64,000 bases of DNA from Brachycybe producta (lineage: Eukaryota; Arthropoda; Diplopoda; Playtdesmida; Andrognathidae). Below the pieces are notes generated by a model, which ran no database searches, had not been told where the DNA came from, and was given only the letters and a program-made list of their open reading frames with translations. Both the position numbers and the translations under genes were made by a program. The stretch covers positions 1,116,001 through 1,180,000 of the forward strand of contig JAUPFP010000036.1 in the NCBI GenBank assembly GCA_036925085.1, read 5' to 3'. Shown in pieces: positions 41,601-54,724 of this stretch (position 1 is the stretch's first letter; each line of letters begins with the position of its first letter).

Positions 41601-43470
41601 CCGAATCCTTCTGAAACGACAACGACCGACCCCAACTAATTCTTTTTACCTGTAAATTTCAATTTTTACCTTAGTGTAGTGATGTCAGTGTGTGTGTTTT
41701 TTTTTGTTCTAATCAATAAAATAGATCGCTCTAGAAATATAAAGAAAATTATAGTTCTACTTGGAATTCCAGTTTGAGAAAAATATCAACAAAAATGTCA
41801 CAATGGTTAAGACAAAAACAAGTTTTTAACATTAGTTAAATGCAAATTTTAATTATTATATGCAAGTGTAACAAGAGTGTCTTAAAACACTAGGCACAAT
41901 GAAAATTAAATCAAACCAGTTGTTTAAATTGCGACAAACACAATAGATAGACAAAAACAATGCCAAAAATGCGCGAGGCTTTTAGTTAAACGTTTCAGAT
42001 TGCAATAACAGTCAAAAGCTTAAAAATGTTTAGTTACCTTCAAATTGTTAGTTAGAAACTCGTTTAAGTAACTTTATATTAGTACTAGTTGTATCTTTAC
42101 TGAAGCACCACCGCCTTTAGGGCAAATTCTGGGCAATAACGTCAGTACTTCTCAGAACCAAGAAAAGTTAAAATTTAATACATTTTTCAACAATTAATTC
42201 AGATGGTGGCAATGATCTAGTGCCAAACTAAGCAAAAGCCAAATTAAAGAAGCGCCAAACTGAATAAATACTAAATTTAATATGCGCCAAATTCAACAAC
42301 CATAAAATTGAGTAAGTGTTAAATTAAAAAAAAAATTGGCGTTTTTGAATTTTGGCGTTTCATCAGTCACCTCTAGTCATCCCAATTACATGTTACTGGC
42401 GTTAGCCATTGTTATTTGAAATTAACTGCCCTCAGTATCCGCCATGTTGTTTATAGGCTAAATTAAACCATGGTTAATGTAACCACATTTTTGTTTCCAC
42501 TAGAAAATTAATTGTTTTAACTTTTTAAATGCAATTTCTTTTCGAGTGGAAAGATTAAGAAGACAATGAAAGCATGTTAGAAACTATAGAACACAGTAAG
42601 TGAACCACTTAATATAATTTTCTGAAACACTAGACTTTTCATGTATCAAAAAATGATATCTTTCAAAGTAAACTTTTTATAGACAAAAGGTTAACAAATA
42701 TCATCAGCTTTAAAAAAAAAAAAAAGTTGGACCATTTTCAAACTGAAATAAAAATAAAAAAGCTTATTTTAAAATATATCAACATGAAAATATCCTTAAG
42801 TGATTAAGTTACCATTCTAGTTTCCAAAAACACTTTCAAATTTCTCTTAATTTTGTTTCTGACAAATTAACCAGAGTTAGAGGTGCTTTTTACACATTAA
42901 AACCACCTTAAGAACATGTTAACCATTACAGAGTGTAATTAAGTGTCAGTACTAAAAGTACAGTGACAAGTCTATTATCATTGTAGTGCCCATTGTGATA
43001 ACATGCAAAACGTGTTTACCTTGCCCTGTATAGATTGTGGCACCTCCATAAGTCCGTTCGAAGGACTGACTGTCTGGTATATACTAATATAAATAACAAT
43101 ACTAATCCAGTGACAATGTAAATTTTTGTTCAAACTTCAAACTAAATAGACTTGTTTCGTGCATTTGAAAATGAATGTTGCACATAAAAACAATCACATT
43201 AGTAGATAAAAGTATCTTTGAAAAACACAGACATCACTTTTTTTTTTTGGTACAAAAAAAGTTAAACACTACATTGTAGTTGTAATAATAACACGATGCA
43301 AGTTTTGAGTTGGCTTTTTTTTTGTAAAAAAAAAATTATTATCCAGTTTGTGCTATTCGTGTGTGCATATATTATAATATTGTAGCATGTCCATTGAGAA
43401 GAAAAATAGAAAGTACATCATTTGGCCGAAAGCAAAAAAAAAAGGACAAAACATTCCTAAGTTAAGAGAT
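38661..43470. other. intergenic, AT-rich
   Basis: Apart from an F3 fragment (39588-39710), a degenerate F2 array (about 42220-42370) and one F1 copy (42540-42913), I see only simple sequence: poly-T near 41221-41235 and TG runs. No gene recognised. Confidence 0.6.
42540..42913. mobile_element. F1 MITE copy, near full length
   Basis: Both inner arms are present, and the right outer arm ends ACACATTAAAACCACCTTAAG. The left outer arm is diverged. Confidence 0.7.
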
Positions 43471-44259
43471 CAGGCCTGGCCAACCTCAAATAATTCTGCG
43501 GGCCACCTTGACCAACTTCAATTTTCTACGGGCCAAAAATCCAAATTGTAAATGAAATTTATTCATTAATTTTATTATATATCTACATAAATAAAAGACA
43601 CAGCCAAACTTATATCTAGTACACACATGATAATTTAAATGCATTTAAATAATAAACGCATTCTACAGAGCCCTGTGAAGGGCAAATAAACAATATGTCG
43701 AATTCAATTTATTCAGTTAATAATCTGAAAATATTGAGTTAATAATTAAATATAAATATAGAAACTATTGACATTAAAATATTGATTTAGTTATTTCAAT
43801 TTAAAATATTAATAATAAAGTCAATTTTTATTTGGGTTTATGTCCTTAACTGGATTCCGTATAATTCACCTAAACACATTTAATTAGAATTCATTTAACT
43901 CATGTGTGTGTACAAGGTATTAGTTGCCTATTTTTCGTCATTTAAATGTAGATTAAAATATAAACTTTAAATTCACGTCCAACTTAACTTCACATAATTT
44001 TCTTAGCGTTTTCAACTAACTTCGTTTAAAGTTGTGATTACTCGCATTTATTTATTTTTTTAAATCTACTTCAATATTTGGTAGTTGCACTTCTTGATTA
44101 ATTTTTCAGATTTTCATCAATTATTGAAGCTCGAGATTTAATTTCCTTAAATTTCATTTTTGAAAAGAAAAAAGTTTGACAAACGAGTGAGTTTCTACTC
44201 CTTGATAATAGGACGGGCCACAAAATATAACGTGGCGGCCCGCGGGTTGGCCAGGCCTG
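43471..44259. mobile_element. hAT-like element with CAGGCCTGGCCAACC ends, containing a nested F4
   Basis: Left CAGGCCTGGCCAACC, right GGTTGGCCAGGCCTG, exact inverses. Subterminal GCGGGCCACC / GACGGGCCACA also mirror. The flanking octamers match at only half of positions. 789 bp including the F4 insertion at about 43609-43923. No transposase ORF. Confidence 0.8.
43609..43923. mobile_element. F4 MITE copy B, nested in a hAT-like element
   Basis: Same blocks as copy A (TTTAAATGCATTTAAATAAT, GGATTCCGTATAATTCACCT), ending GTACAAGGTATTAG. Confidence 0.75.
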
Positions 44260-44687
44260 ATTTAGATAGAAAAAAACACTGGACGTTAACCTTCACGAAA
44301 AACTAATTTATCTTAAGATAGAAATGTTTTTTTTTTCTCTTTCCACCCTATAAGATGCAGTCAAAAGTAGACAAAAATTATATACAGGTATATATTGTAT
44401 AATAATAAAAAGTGAACAGGTAACAAAACAAAATAAAGTGTTCAACAAATTCACAATGGCTGCCTGACCCCTTTTTCCCTTTTCTTTCTCTTTACTTAGT
44501 TTTTTTTTTAATTTTGTTTTAAAAAAAAGAAAAGTTGTACATTTGTATTTTTAACTTTAAAAAAACCCTCATTTGATTAATGAACTCCATTGTTAAAAAA
44601 ATTACAAGAGTTGGCATTTTCAGAATGAACAATAGGTGAATGAAGAACAAAACTTCAATAGGAACTATGAAATTTCAGGTGTGTTAA

Positions 44688-46200
44688 AGGCTAGAATTCA
44701 ATATGAAAACTTAGCATTTGAACTTCAACTTTAACCTTAAAACTTTATCTATAGTTTATGAACTGCTGATTTTCGAATTGAGAGAAACTAGAAGGTGTTT
44801 TAGAAACTAGAAAGGGTTTTTCATGTTGATATCATTAAAAATTAACTTTTTTTTTGTTGATAAAAATTTAAAAAAATCATCTGTTTCAAAAATTGGCTCA
44901 TTTTTAAACTGGCATAAAAAGCTTATTTTAAAAGTTATCAACATGAAAATACTTCTGAAGTGATTGAGTTTGATTTGATTTTTCTTCTGAAAAGACAGAA
45001 TAATTATTGTTCAAGAGACGTTTACACTGTCAAACCAGCTTAAAACATAAAAAAGCCTTGAAAAGGCTGTTTGAATTCTGCTCAGTTGGTTTAAGTTGAA
45101 GTTAAGATTTTATTTCTTGAATTTTGACCTAATATGAAATTTTAGGCAAATGTCGTCGGTGGTGGTCCCCTTATTTTTACCTAAAAAAATTTTTACCAAA
45201 AAGAATCGTGACGTCTGTAAACCTATCATTAAGGCACACACATGCTTTAAGAAAAAACCTTACCAGTTCCCCCACCACCAACCACCAATGTTGTTAGAAC
45301 TTGCAAATTATGGCAAAGTGTATGTTTATGTAGATCTAATCTTCTTAAAATCTAAAACACGAGGTAATAATATCTATGTCGGACTACTGAAATGAACTGA
45401 AACAAAACATGTGTCAAAATTACAAACAATCAGATATCGAAGACAACATAACCTAAGAGAAAGTAATTGTTAAAAAAAAAAGAAAAAGCGATTTTGAACT
45501 TTTTGTTTTATGTTGATTTTTTGTATTTCTTCTGCAGTATCACGATAAATGCCTTTTTTTGCCCGAATTCTCCCCTGAGCACCCTAATCTCACCCCAAGA
45601 AAGAAAAAGTTGCATGCAGGTTGAAGAAGATCATTGCACGCCATGAAAACGACCATCTTGAGGTCATCTTAGGGTACCACAGCTTACAGGCGACTTTTAA
45701 AAAACTTTTCAACGACAAAATGAAGTCGAAAGTCGCTGAGCTGTCGTCGCAATGTATTTTCTATTGAAAGACGCCAACCTTGACACAAAATTAAAAGTCG
45801 CCTGTGTGCCAAGACCCTTATTCCGCCTCCTTATAAAAATCCCATTCAACTTTTGTTAATTTTTAAGATGGTTTACGAACAGCTGATTTTCAAACTCTGA
45901 TTATTATGTCTTTCAGAAGAGCAAAATTAAGAGAAACTAGAAAGTGTTTTAGAAACTAGAAAACTCAATCACTTAAAGATTATTTTTCATGTTGATATCT
46001 TTCAAAATAAATTTTTCATAAGACAACAATTTAAAAATTGTCTCAGCTTGAAGTTCGGTCATTTTGAAACTCACATAAAAAGTTTATTTTGAAAGATATC
46101 AATATGAAAAAAACCTTCAAGTGAATGAGCTGCCCTTTCAGTTTCTAAAACACATTCAAGTTTCTCTTCATTTTTCACATAAAAGACACAAGCGCTACCA
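44688..46200. mobile_element. F6 arms enclosing an F1 copy (44755-45040), then another F1 (45867-46190)
   Basis: F6-type ends (GCTAGAATTCAATATGAAAA near 44688; ATTTCTTGAATTTTGACCTA near 45112) flank a diverged F1 copy, suggesting nesting. The second F1 has intact inner arms and the GATTATTATGTCTTTCAGAA arm. The 45150-45395 open frame between them has no recognisable domain. Confidence 0.5.
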
Positions 46201-49200
46201 ACCTTAATGGTTTAATTTTAAAAAGAATTGTAGCCTCTAAACAGTCTCTTTGATTGCAAAACTTCTTTTGGTCCTAATAAGAAATTTGGACGCAATGTAT
46301 AAACATTGCAACTTGCAATACATGTAACATGGTTCTCTATGATTATTATACAAATATTATTCAAAAAAACTTGTCAAATTAAGTAACAACATTTACAATA
46401 CCAATAAAGCTTACCACTTCCTTTCAAAAAAATAGTTAACTTTAAAAAATAATAGTATTGAAACATAAAATTTTTTTTAAAAATGTAAAAACTGGATTGT
46501 TCAGAAGTAAATGTCCAATTGTCCAATTAAATTCAAAACAATTTTACGAAATTTATTGTCTGAGAATAACAATAAAGTTGCATATTTCTTTGCCATGAAT
46601 AAATCAAAAGAGTTGACCACAAATGACAGGTTTTATGGCTACCTCTGTATAGAATATTAGATAAAGTATTCAATTTTTTTTTTTTGTTTCTGTGGGAAAC
46701 GAACAACAAAAATGCAAAAAAATGTAAAAAGAAATAAGTTTACAAATTTTTAGAAGCAGATTCAGAAGCCCTAATATTTATAAGACGCCTAAATCAAAAA
46801 TCCCCCAAAAATATTTTTGTTTGAAATACAAAAATTACAAAATTCATAAGCAAACCAAAAAATTCGTTTTTCAGTCACAGAACTCTGTTAGAGGCTAGAA
46901 TTCAGAGGTGAAACTAGCATATAACATAGTCTTGTCATTGTTATCAAGACTCACTGAAAGTGTATTTTTTTTCTGGTTGTCTTACTAATTAATTTAAAAT
47001 TATTAATTATTAATAAGATAACTTGGAAATTAAATTTTTAAAATGAGATTGGCGACTGGCGCCGGAAGTAAAAAAATCATGATTGCTCCCATAGATACTC
47101 CCACTGTTTATTCCAGAAATTGACACGAATAAATAGTTAATTCCGAGAATTATTTGCTCTTACCTTTAACCAATTTCAAAATAGATTAAAAAAAAAAATT
47201 GAGAAAACAAAATTATTTCCGTTTTGCGACAGAAAAGTTGGTCAAAAACGCGACCACAAATAACTTCCGGAAACAAATTTCTATTTATCAGGAACCATAA
47301 CACACATCAATTTTATTTACGAATTCACTTGATCCCTCATTGATGAGTTAGTTGATAACAAACACACTGTGAACACACCACCTAAACGGTTAATGTTAAA
47401 ATTTGAACCAAAAATCCCCATTTCAAATTTAACTTTTTATTACCCCCACCACCACCACCACCATCATCATCATCACAATATTGACACAATTTTATGGATG
47501 TTTAACTGTTTGTGTAGCAAAATTGCTTATCAAAATTCAAATATTGCAAATCTAAACTAACATTCCGCCAAAAGATAGAACAAACTTCTCCCTCAAAAAG
47601 GGGTAAAAAGGGGAAGGAGGTAAAAAGGGGTAAAAAGTTACAAACCAACATTATTACCTTTTAAGTAAATTACTCGGAAACAAACTGAAAAAAAAGTTAA
47701 CACTTGAACTTCAAATTTGAATCCTCTGATCAGGGTTCCAAAAAAAAAATACAGTTGAAAAGTACTTAATAAATAATGCAAAAGGAATTAAATTTTTTGC
47801 AATCAAAAAAGTTGGTGAAAGAAACACTTAATTCGACTGTAATTAATTCTAAAAGAAATATAAGCCTTTTTTCAGTCTTTTTTTGATTGCATAAAGCATA
47901 ATTATATTGGCCTTAATTAATAAAGCAGCCCATTTCTGTGTTAAATCTGTTTTGAGGGTTTAAGTTAAAATTCAAGTGTCAAGTTTCCTTTTCTTGAATT
48001 TTTAATTAAGTACTAATATCTTCATATACAGAACTGTAGTTAGTCATACTTACTATGGGGCCAGATTGAGCTGGGCTGGGAATTTTATTTAAAAAGCCCA
48101 ATGGTTTTGTGCGGCTCATGAACCTCGTATGCGCCTCGTGAACCTCATGAACCTTGTAGGCCTCATGAACCATGTGGGCCTCATGTGTCCGGGTGGTGAA
48201 CTGGGTAATTTTGAGAGCTTTATGGGCCTTACGACTTCTTGTGGTCTGGGCTCACTATAAAGATTCCTGGGCTGGGCATCTATTTTTCTACAAAATTAAG
48301 ACATCTACTGCAGATACTTTTTATAAGTCAAAATTGTTTATTTTATAAAATCTTTTATCAAATTGGGTTAATCGACTGAAGGTAATCCGAATTAGCAGCT
48401 GCAAAAAAAGGAAAATATTGACAGGAATCTCCCCCCCCCCTTTTTTTTCCAAAATGTAGGCCTATTTATTTACATGTATTTCTTCCCATTCTTTATAAAT
48501 CCACGCCATAAAGCCGATTAGTGATGATGATGGTCATTTCTTATTATATTAGCCTAAAGCAAACATTTGTATATAAATTCAAAGTAGTAGTAAATACAAA
48601 TTTACACTGAGCTCCAAAATTTATGCCTAATCTAATGATAATATTTCATCAATTTTCCATGTGAAATGTCTCTCTCATGTGGACGGGACGGGTTCTATAA
48701 ACACTAAATATGTATGTAAAATAATAATGGAGCAAAAATCAAACCGCAATTGAATGACCTACAATTTTCACGGGTTTTTTATTTTTATTCTTCTTCTCTA
48801 CTTTAACTGATCGGCCCATGGCGAAAATAAGGAGGGGAACAGAGTTAGGGGGTAAGGGAGTTGAAGACATGTCACTGGGTGCACTGAACTAACTCCTAAC
48901 TTAACTGTTTAAGAAAAACAACTTCTAGTCCCTATCATAAGACAATCAAAGTAGAACAATGTCTAAGTTCAACTTTTACATACGCTCGTATAATGTATAT
49001 CATGTATAAAGACATTGTCAAAAAAAAAAAAAAACTTCAAAATGTACAAAACTGATCGCAAATCATCAATTTTTTCAGGTGTGGTAAAATAAAATATGGA
49101 GCAAATCATATTAAAAAAAAACACCTGTTAAAATAAGTAAAAAAAATAACCCACGTAAAATTTCAAATATTGCAATGTTCAACACAAACTCTACCGAGTT
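46201..49200. other. intergenic, AT-rich
   Basis: Holds an F3 fragment (about 46200-46275), a CAC/CAT microsatellite (47447-47476), F6 arms (47690-48003), and a block of CCTCATGAACCTTGTAGG-like tandem units (about 48105-48190) related to a block at 62030-62150. No gene recognised. Confidence 0.55.
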
Positions 49201-49204
49201 CTAA

Positions 49205-49510
49205 ATGGCGTTAAATTAAAGAAGCGCCAAAAGAACAAACACCAAATAACAGCCAAAGCCCATATTAACTTTTTCTAAAGATATCAAAAATTGCAATTAT
49301 TTATATTTAGCCTCAGAGATTTAATTGTGTTATAAAGGCGCGCAATAAGTTAAAAGAAATGGATAGAAAACTAAATAAGCGCCAAACTGAATTGGAACGA
49401 CCATTGGAAGAATCGCGCCAAATTGAACAAAATATAAAACTGAATAAACGCCAAACATTTGAGGGTTTTAAACAATTTGGCGCACAGTTGGTTAAGTACA
49501 GTTTGGTAAG
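49205..49510. repeat. degenerate F2 array
   Basis: Dispersed GCGCCAAA(A/C)GAAC, AAGCGCCAAACTGAATTGG and the inverse AATTTGGCGCACAG. Confidence 0.6.
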
Positions 49511-49519
49511 GTTTTAAAT

Positions 49520-49862
49520 TTTAAACTCTAGATTATTATTTTGTCTTTCAGTTGCAAAATAAAACTTGTGTTTTAGAAACTAGAAGGGCCACTCAATCAC
49601 TTACCGGCAAGGATATTTTAATGTTGATATATTTTATATCAGTTTGAAAATTTTAATTTTAATTTTAAGCAGATGATATTCTTTTAATTTTTATCTTTGA
49701 AAAAGTTGACTATGAAAGATATCAACATGAAAATACCCTAAAGTGATTCAGCTACCTTTCTAGTTTCTAAAGCACTTTCTAGTTTATCTTATATTTTTGC
49801 TCCTGAAAAACAGAATAATCAAGAGTTAAAAAAATCAGCTGTTTATATAAAGCATCTTAATC
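49520..49862. mobile_element. F1 MITE copy
   Basis: Outer arm CTCTAGATTATTATTTTGTC, both inner arms, and the right arm ACAGAATAATCAAGAGTT up to AGCATCTTAA. Confidence 0.7.
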
Positions 49863-51179
49863 AGTTTTCTTAATTCTAATCTTTACACGAAAGTTGAAAA
49901 GAAAACATTAAAAAAATAAAAAAATAAATATAATTACAATTAAAATGAAAAAAAAATCATTTTTTTATCAATATTTTTCCATAATCAGATTTATTATTAT
50001 TGCTGTATGACATCCAACTAAATTTCACTGTCATTGGAACGAAAATGGCGTCCAAATGAGAGAAGTTAAAACAAAAATCACAAATCACTGAAGCAAACTT
50101 CCGGTGGAGAATAAAAAAAGTATCAATAACCAAACGGATTTTTTTAAAAGGCGGAAATAGTTCAATTTAATGGTATCAATAGGTGCATTGACTTTCATTA
50201 AAAAAAATTACATAAATTTGAAATTTTATATTTTTGTTTGATGTTTCATTAGTTTATTTTGATAACCATTATGTTACAGTAATTGATTAAGATTCTTGAG
50301 TTTTAAGCTTTTTTATGTAAATTCTTAATTAAAATAAAAGTACAATAGATAAGTTTTTTTTTGTAATGTGGAAAACGGGTCAACAGAAAAACCACCAAGG
50401 ACTTTTTTTTACATTTCAGCACAATATAATTATTTCTTTAAGCCTAAAGCAGTTTTGTATCTTAAGGTATAATATAATAAAGGTGTGAAGAAATTAAAAA
50501 AAAAGTTCTGAAAAACAATTCAGTTTCTAAGAATTTAGGCTTTAAGAAGTTGAGAATTAAGTCTTTATTCTTAAAATTATGTAAGAACTTCTGTGCAAAT
50601 TAACACAGGTAAAAAAAAACTGGTAAATATTATTTTGAAAATATTTTATTGCTACATTATTGCATAAGTGAAAAAATTGGTCAATCTACAGAATCTCTAG
50701 GAAATGTGCAGAACCAATAATTCCATTTTAAAACCTTGTTTCCACTTGATGAAAAACGTCAGCAAAGTGCAAATATGGGCCACCTATTCACTATAATGGT
50801 TTGCTTTATTATATTAGGTCAATTAAAATGAGAAAACCCCTATCACCTTAGCTAAATCCATAATTTCCTGTTATTTCTGAGGTAAACTACATTAAATGTC
50901 ATTTAACCTAAACCTAATTAAGGTGTATATTACCTGAAATGATGAATAATTACAAACAATTCTAAAATAGAAACTCACTAAAACCAATAGAAATCTAACT
51001 AACAATGGAGGCCAGAAACAAGTTGAAAACAAATTTAACTTGTTGAAAAGTTACAAAATAAATTCAACTTTACTTTGAGATTACTTTTTTGACGATTATT
51101 TGTGAATTTATCAGTTTAAAATTCATTTTCACCAAGTGAAAGCAGGGTCTAAATCAACAAAAAAAGGCCTTAAGATAGT

Positions 51180-51503
51180 TTTATTTTAAAATGTTAACAC
51201 AACTCGAACTCTTGATTATATTTTTTTATTTTTCAGTCTTTCAGGTGCGAAATTCAGAAATATTTGAATGTTTTAGAAACTAGAAGGGTAACTCAATCAC
51301 TAAAAAGTATTTTCATGCTGATATATCTTTCAAAACAAACTTTTTATGTGCGTTTCAAAATGACCCAACAGTAAGTAGAAAACACTAATATTCAGTGATT
51401 GACCTCCTAGTTTCTAAAACACTTTCTGATTTTTCTATGAATTTTTGCTTTCCTGAATATTCTAATCAAGAGTTCAAAGATCAGCTGTTCATAAACCATC
51501 TTA
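51180..51503. mobile_element. F1 MITE copy, shortened
   Basis: The inner arms GTTTTAGAAACTAGAAGGGT and CTCCTAGTTTCTAAAACACT are kept, the centre is partly deleted, and the right end reads CATAAACCATCTTAA. Confidence 0.65.
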
Positions 51504-54034
51504 ATAAAGGTTTTTGCTTTTTAGGCATTTTACACTAATGTCTTAAACAGTATAAATTATGCAGATTTATTATTGACTTGTTGGTTTTAAACATTGTCTA
51601 GTGTAATTGGTACAGAATAACTTTTTTCACTTTGTTTACAACTTTTACACTCAGGAAAGTTTTTAACATTTTTCTCCTCCTGCAATAATAATAATTATTA
51701 TTATTATTATTCCGAGGTCTTATCATCTCTTTTCGTGAGAATAGGTCACGCTCAAACATTACCAGGTAAGGAACAGCTGAGTGCCCCCCCTCCCAACCTG
51801 AAATACCCTGAAACACTCACAAAAATGGGAAAAACGTGTAGGTTTCAAAGTTTTTAACTGAAAAAGGGCCCACAATATATGATAATAAATTCCCAAAAGT
51901 AAATGTGCAAAAAGCCTAAAAAGTAATTCTAAGTATTTTGGTAAGTACTTTTTGTACTAAAGGGGATTTTATTAGGAGAGGTGGATTATTTGGTGGGGTG
52001 GTGGTGGTAAGACACACAGGTAAGTTTGCCCTAAAGGTAAGATTTAAGACACTAAACCACAATTCTCTTCTTTTTTCTTCTTCTTGTTTTGTGTTGTTCC
52101 CACCCTCTCTTATTCCCTTTTGTAAAAATTATAGACTGGCCTTCCCGGAGGCAATAACATATTATTCAGAATGATCCATTATATATTTACAGGTGAGTCT
52201 TCTATATATAACAGCAAAGGTATACCTAAATTACAACCTATTTTATCTTTTACGCCTGCGCCCTCCCTTAAAGTTGGCGCCATTAGAAAATTCGTCATAT
52301 AGGCTTATATAAAGCTTCCATTTTAAACTTAGTTAATGCCAAAAAAAAATGTAAAAAATATGAAATAAATCTACGCCATATAAGAAAAATAGATAGGGTT
52401 TGGTATTTTATTTTATAACATTTTTTTGTACCCCTAAAGGTAGATTTGACTCATGTATACACAATTTTTACTGACTAAAAAAAATTCGTGACTGTTAAAA
52501 ATCGCTGAAATGAGTGAGTGTGAGGCTGTGAGCCACACATTATCTAAAATAAATCCCTTCTTTAGAAAAAAGGTTTGGCTTTCAACTGAAAAATATTTCC
52601 TGCAGGTGCACATTATATATATTATATATATATATTGCACCTATGGGTAAGTACCTGTAGGATCCTCTAAAATATAGCACCCTGATGTAAAGACGTGAGC
52701 TCAAACAATAGGTGCAAGTTCTACCTGGTTTTTTTTTCTAATCAAGGGACCAGATTAGTTAAATTGTGCAATTTTCAGCAACAGCAGCAACAATTAAGGA
52801 AGTTGCATTTCTAGTTACTTAACATTTGCTCATTCTAGCAAGATGCAAAGGTATCGAATGTGGTTTGGTTACTGTGGTATAAAGATATTTCTTGTATAAT
52901 ATATATACATTATATACAAGTTTTGATAAATTCAAAAAACAAAACAAGAACTTGTGTCCTCAAAACCACAAATTTAGTTATTTTAGTCAACAATGGTATT
53001 TATGGACAGTTCAGTAATGGATGACACTTTAGCATTTTTTTATATACATTATATAAAATAAACAATAATTTTTTTTCTTTTACCTTATAATTAATGACAA
53101 TAGTTCCAAAAAATTCCAAACAACGTTTTGTTATTTATTCTGTTGTTCTATTGTTTTCTGCAGAACTGTATATATCATAATAAATAATGAGGTTTCATAT
53201 CACTATTCAATAATTTTAAATTTTCACAATGTTACTACAGTAGTAGACACATATAACACACAGTAAAATTACAAGTGTTCATTTTTTTTGTGTCCATATA
53301 ATATTCCAAAATGCAAAATCACATCAACTTGTTCATTTTTTTTTGGCACAATTTCGTCTTAAAGCGAAAATAAAAATATTCCAATTTGTTTCGTTAATAG
53401 TCCAAAATAACAGATGAAACAATTTGTGAACTTTTTTTTTTTTATCAAAACGCGAAAATTAAAATGTTGCTTAAAGTTTCTTCCATTGCAATTTTACGTA
53501 AAAAGAGAAAACAACAATAAGAAAAGTTTTGAGATTGTGTGAAAACTTTTTTTTTACATAGGTGTAATGTGTGCATTCTTCAAAATGCAATCCAAACTTT
53601 TGCTTCTTCTTAAGTTCTTAACAACCGAGAAAATAACAAGAGTAGGTCGGTGGCGGCTTCAAGACACATAACAATAGCTTAAAATTTAAAATAAAAACCA
53701 GGGATGTTTTTGCTGCCAAGGGTGCTGAGATGTAGCTCCAAATAAAATAAAGAGCGCTCAATTTCAGAAACAGGTTTCTCACCATGTTAACCAATGAAGA
53801 AACAACTTAAGCTAAACTTAAGCATATTTTTGTTCGAAGGGTTTTTTTTTTACATACAGGTAACATCAGACCCTCCCCTCCCTCCTTCCTTCTCTATACT
53901 TAAGATAATAAATGGTTCTTACCTGCACCTGAGGTATATATTACCTGTTTAAAACTGACCAATCAACATCTAAGCGCCAAAATAACATTTGAATTATTTT
54001 CCAAACCCTTCTTTTTTTACCAAAAAAAAGTCCA
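51504..54034. other. intergenic, AT-rich
   Basis: Simple repeats (ATT near 51688-51711, TATA near 52615-52637) and GGTGG-rich sequence near 51980-52010. Donor-like GTAAG words occur but no exon could be supported. Confidence 0.5.
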
Positions 54035-54438
54035 CTAATACCTTGTACACACATCATGAGTTAAATGAATTCAAATTAAATGTGTTTAGGTGAATTATAC
54101 GGAATCCAGTTAAGGACATGAACACCAAATAAAAATTGACTTTATTATTAATATTTTTTAAATTGAAATTAGGTTAATGTCGATAGTTTATTTAATTATA
54201 TTTAAGTATTAACTCAATATTTTCACTAAAATTGATTTTTTTATTTAATAGTTTGAACAAATTAAAATACTAATCAATATTTCCTTAAACTAAACCATTA
54301 TTATTTAAATATTTACTCAATACATTGAGATATTAACTGAATAAATTGAATTCGATATATTGTTTGTTTGCCCTTCACAGAGTTCTGTAGGAGACGTTTA
54401 TTATGCATTTAAATTATCAGGTGTGTACTAGGTATTAG
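54035..54438. mobile_element. F4 MITE copy C, inverted
   Basis: Left CTAATACCTTGTACACAC, right GTGTGTACTAGGTATTAG. Contains TATACGGAATCCAGTTAAGG, the inverse of the block in copies A and B. Confidence 0.8.
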
Positions 54439-54449
54439 CTACAGCTAAA

Positions 54450-54724
54450 CAGTTAAATGCATTTAAATAATAAACATGTTCTACAGAGTCCTATTAAGGA
54501 CAAACACATATATCGGAATTCAATTTATTCAGTTAATATCCCAATATATTGAGTAAATATTTAAATAATAATAGTTTAGTTTAAGAAAATATTGATTAGT
54601 ATTTCAATTTGTTCGAACTATAAAATAATAAAATCAATTTTTATCTTGTTTCTGGACTCTGTAACAACTCAACTAAACACATTTAACTTGAATGCATTTG
54701 GCTAAATTGTAGACAAGGTATTAC
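54450..54724. mobile_element. F4 MITE copy D
   Basis: Starts AGTTAAATGCATTTAAATAA and ends GTAGACAAGGTATTAC. It sits directly beside copy C in the opposite orientation, so the pair forms a larger inverted repeat. Confidence 0.7.

Noticed and set aside
45150-45395. An 81-codon + strand open frame between two F1 copies
   Set aside because: No domain, no splice context, Lys-rich and AT-driven composition.
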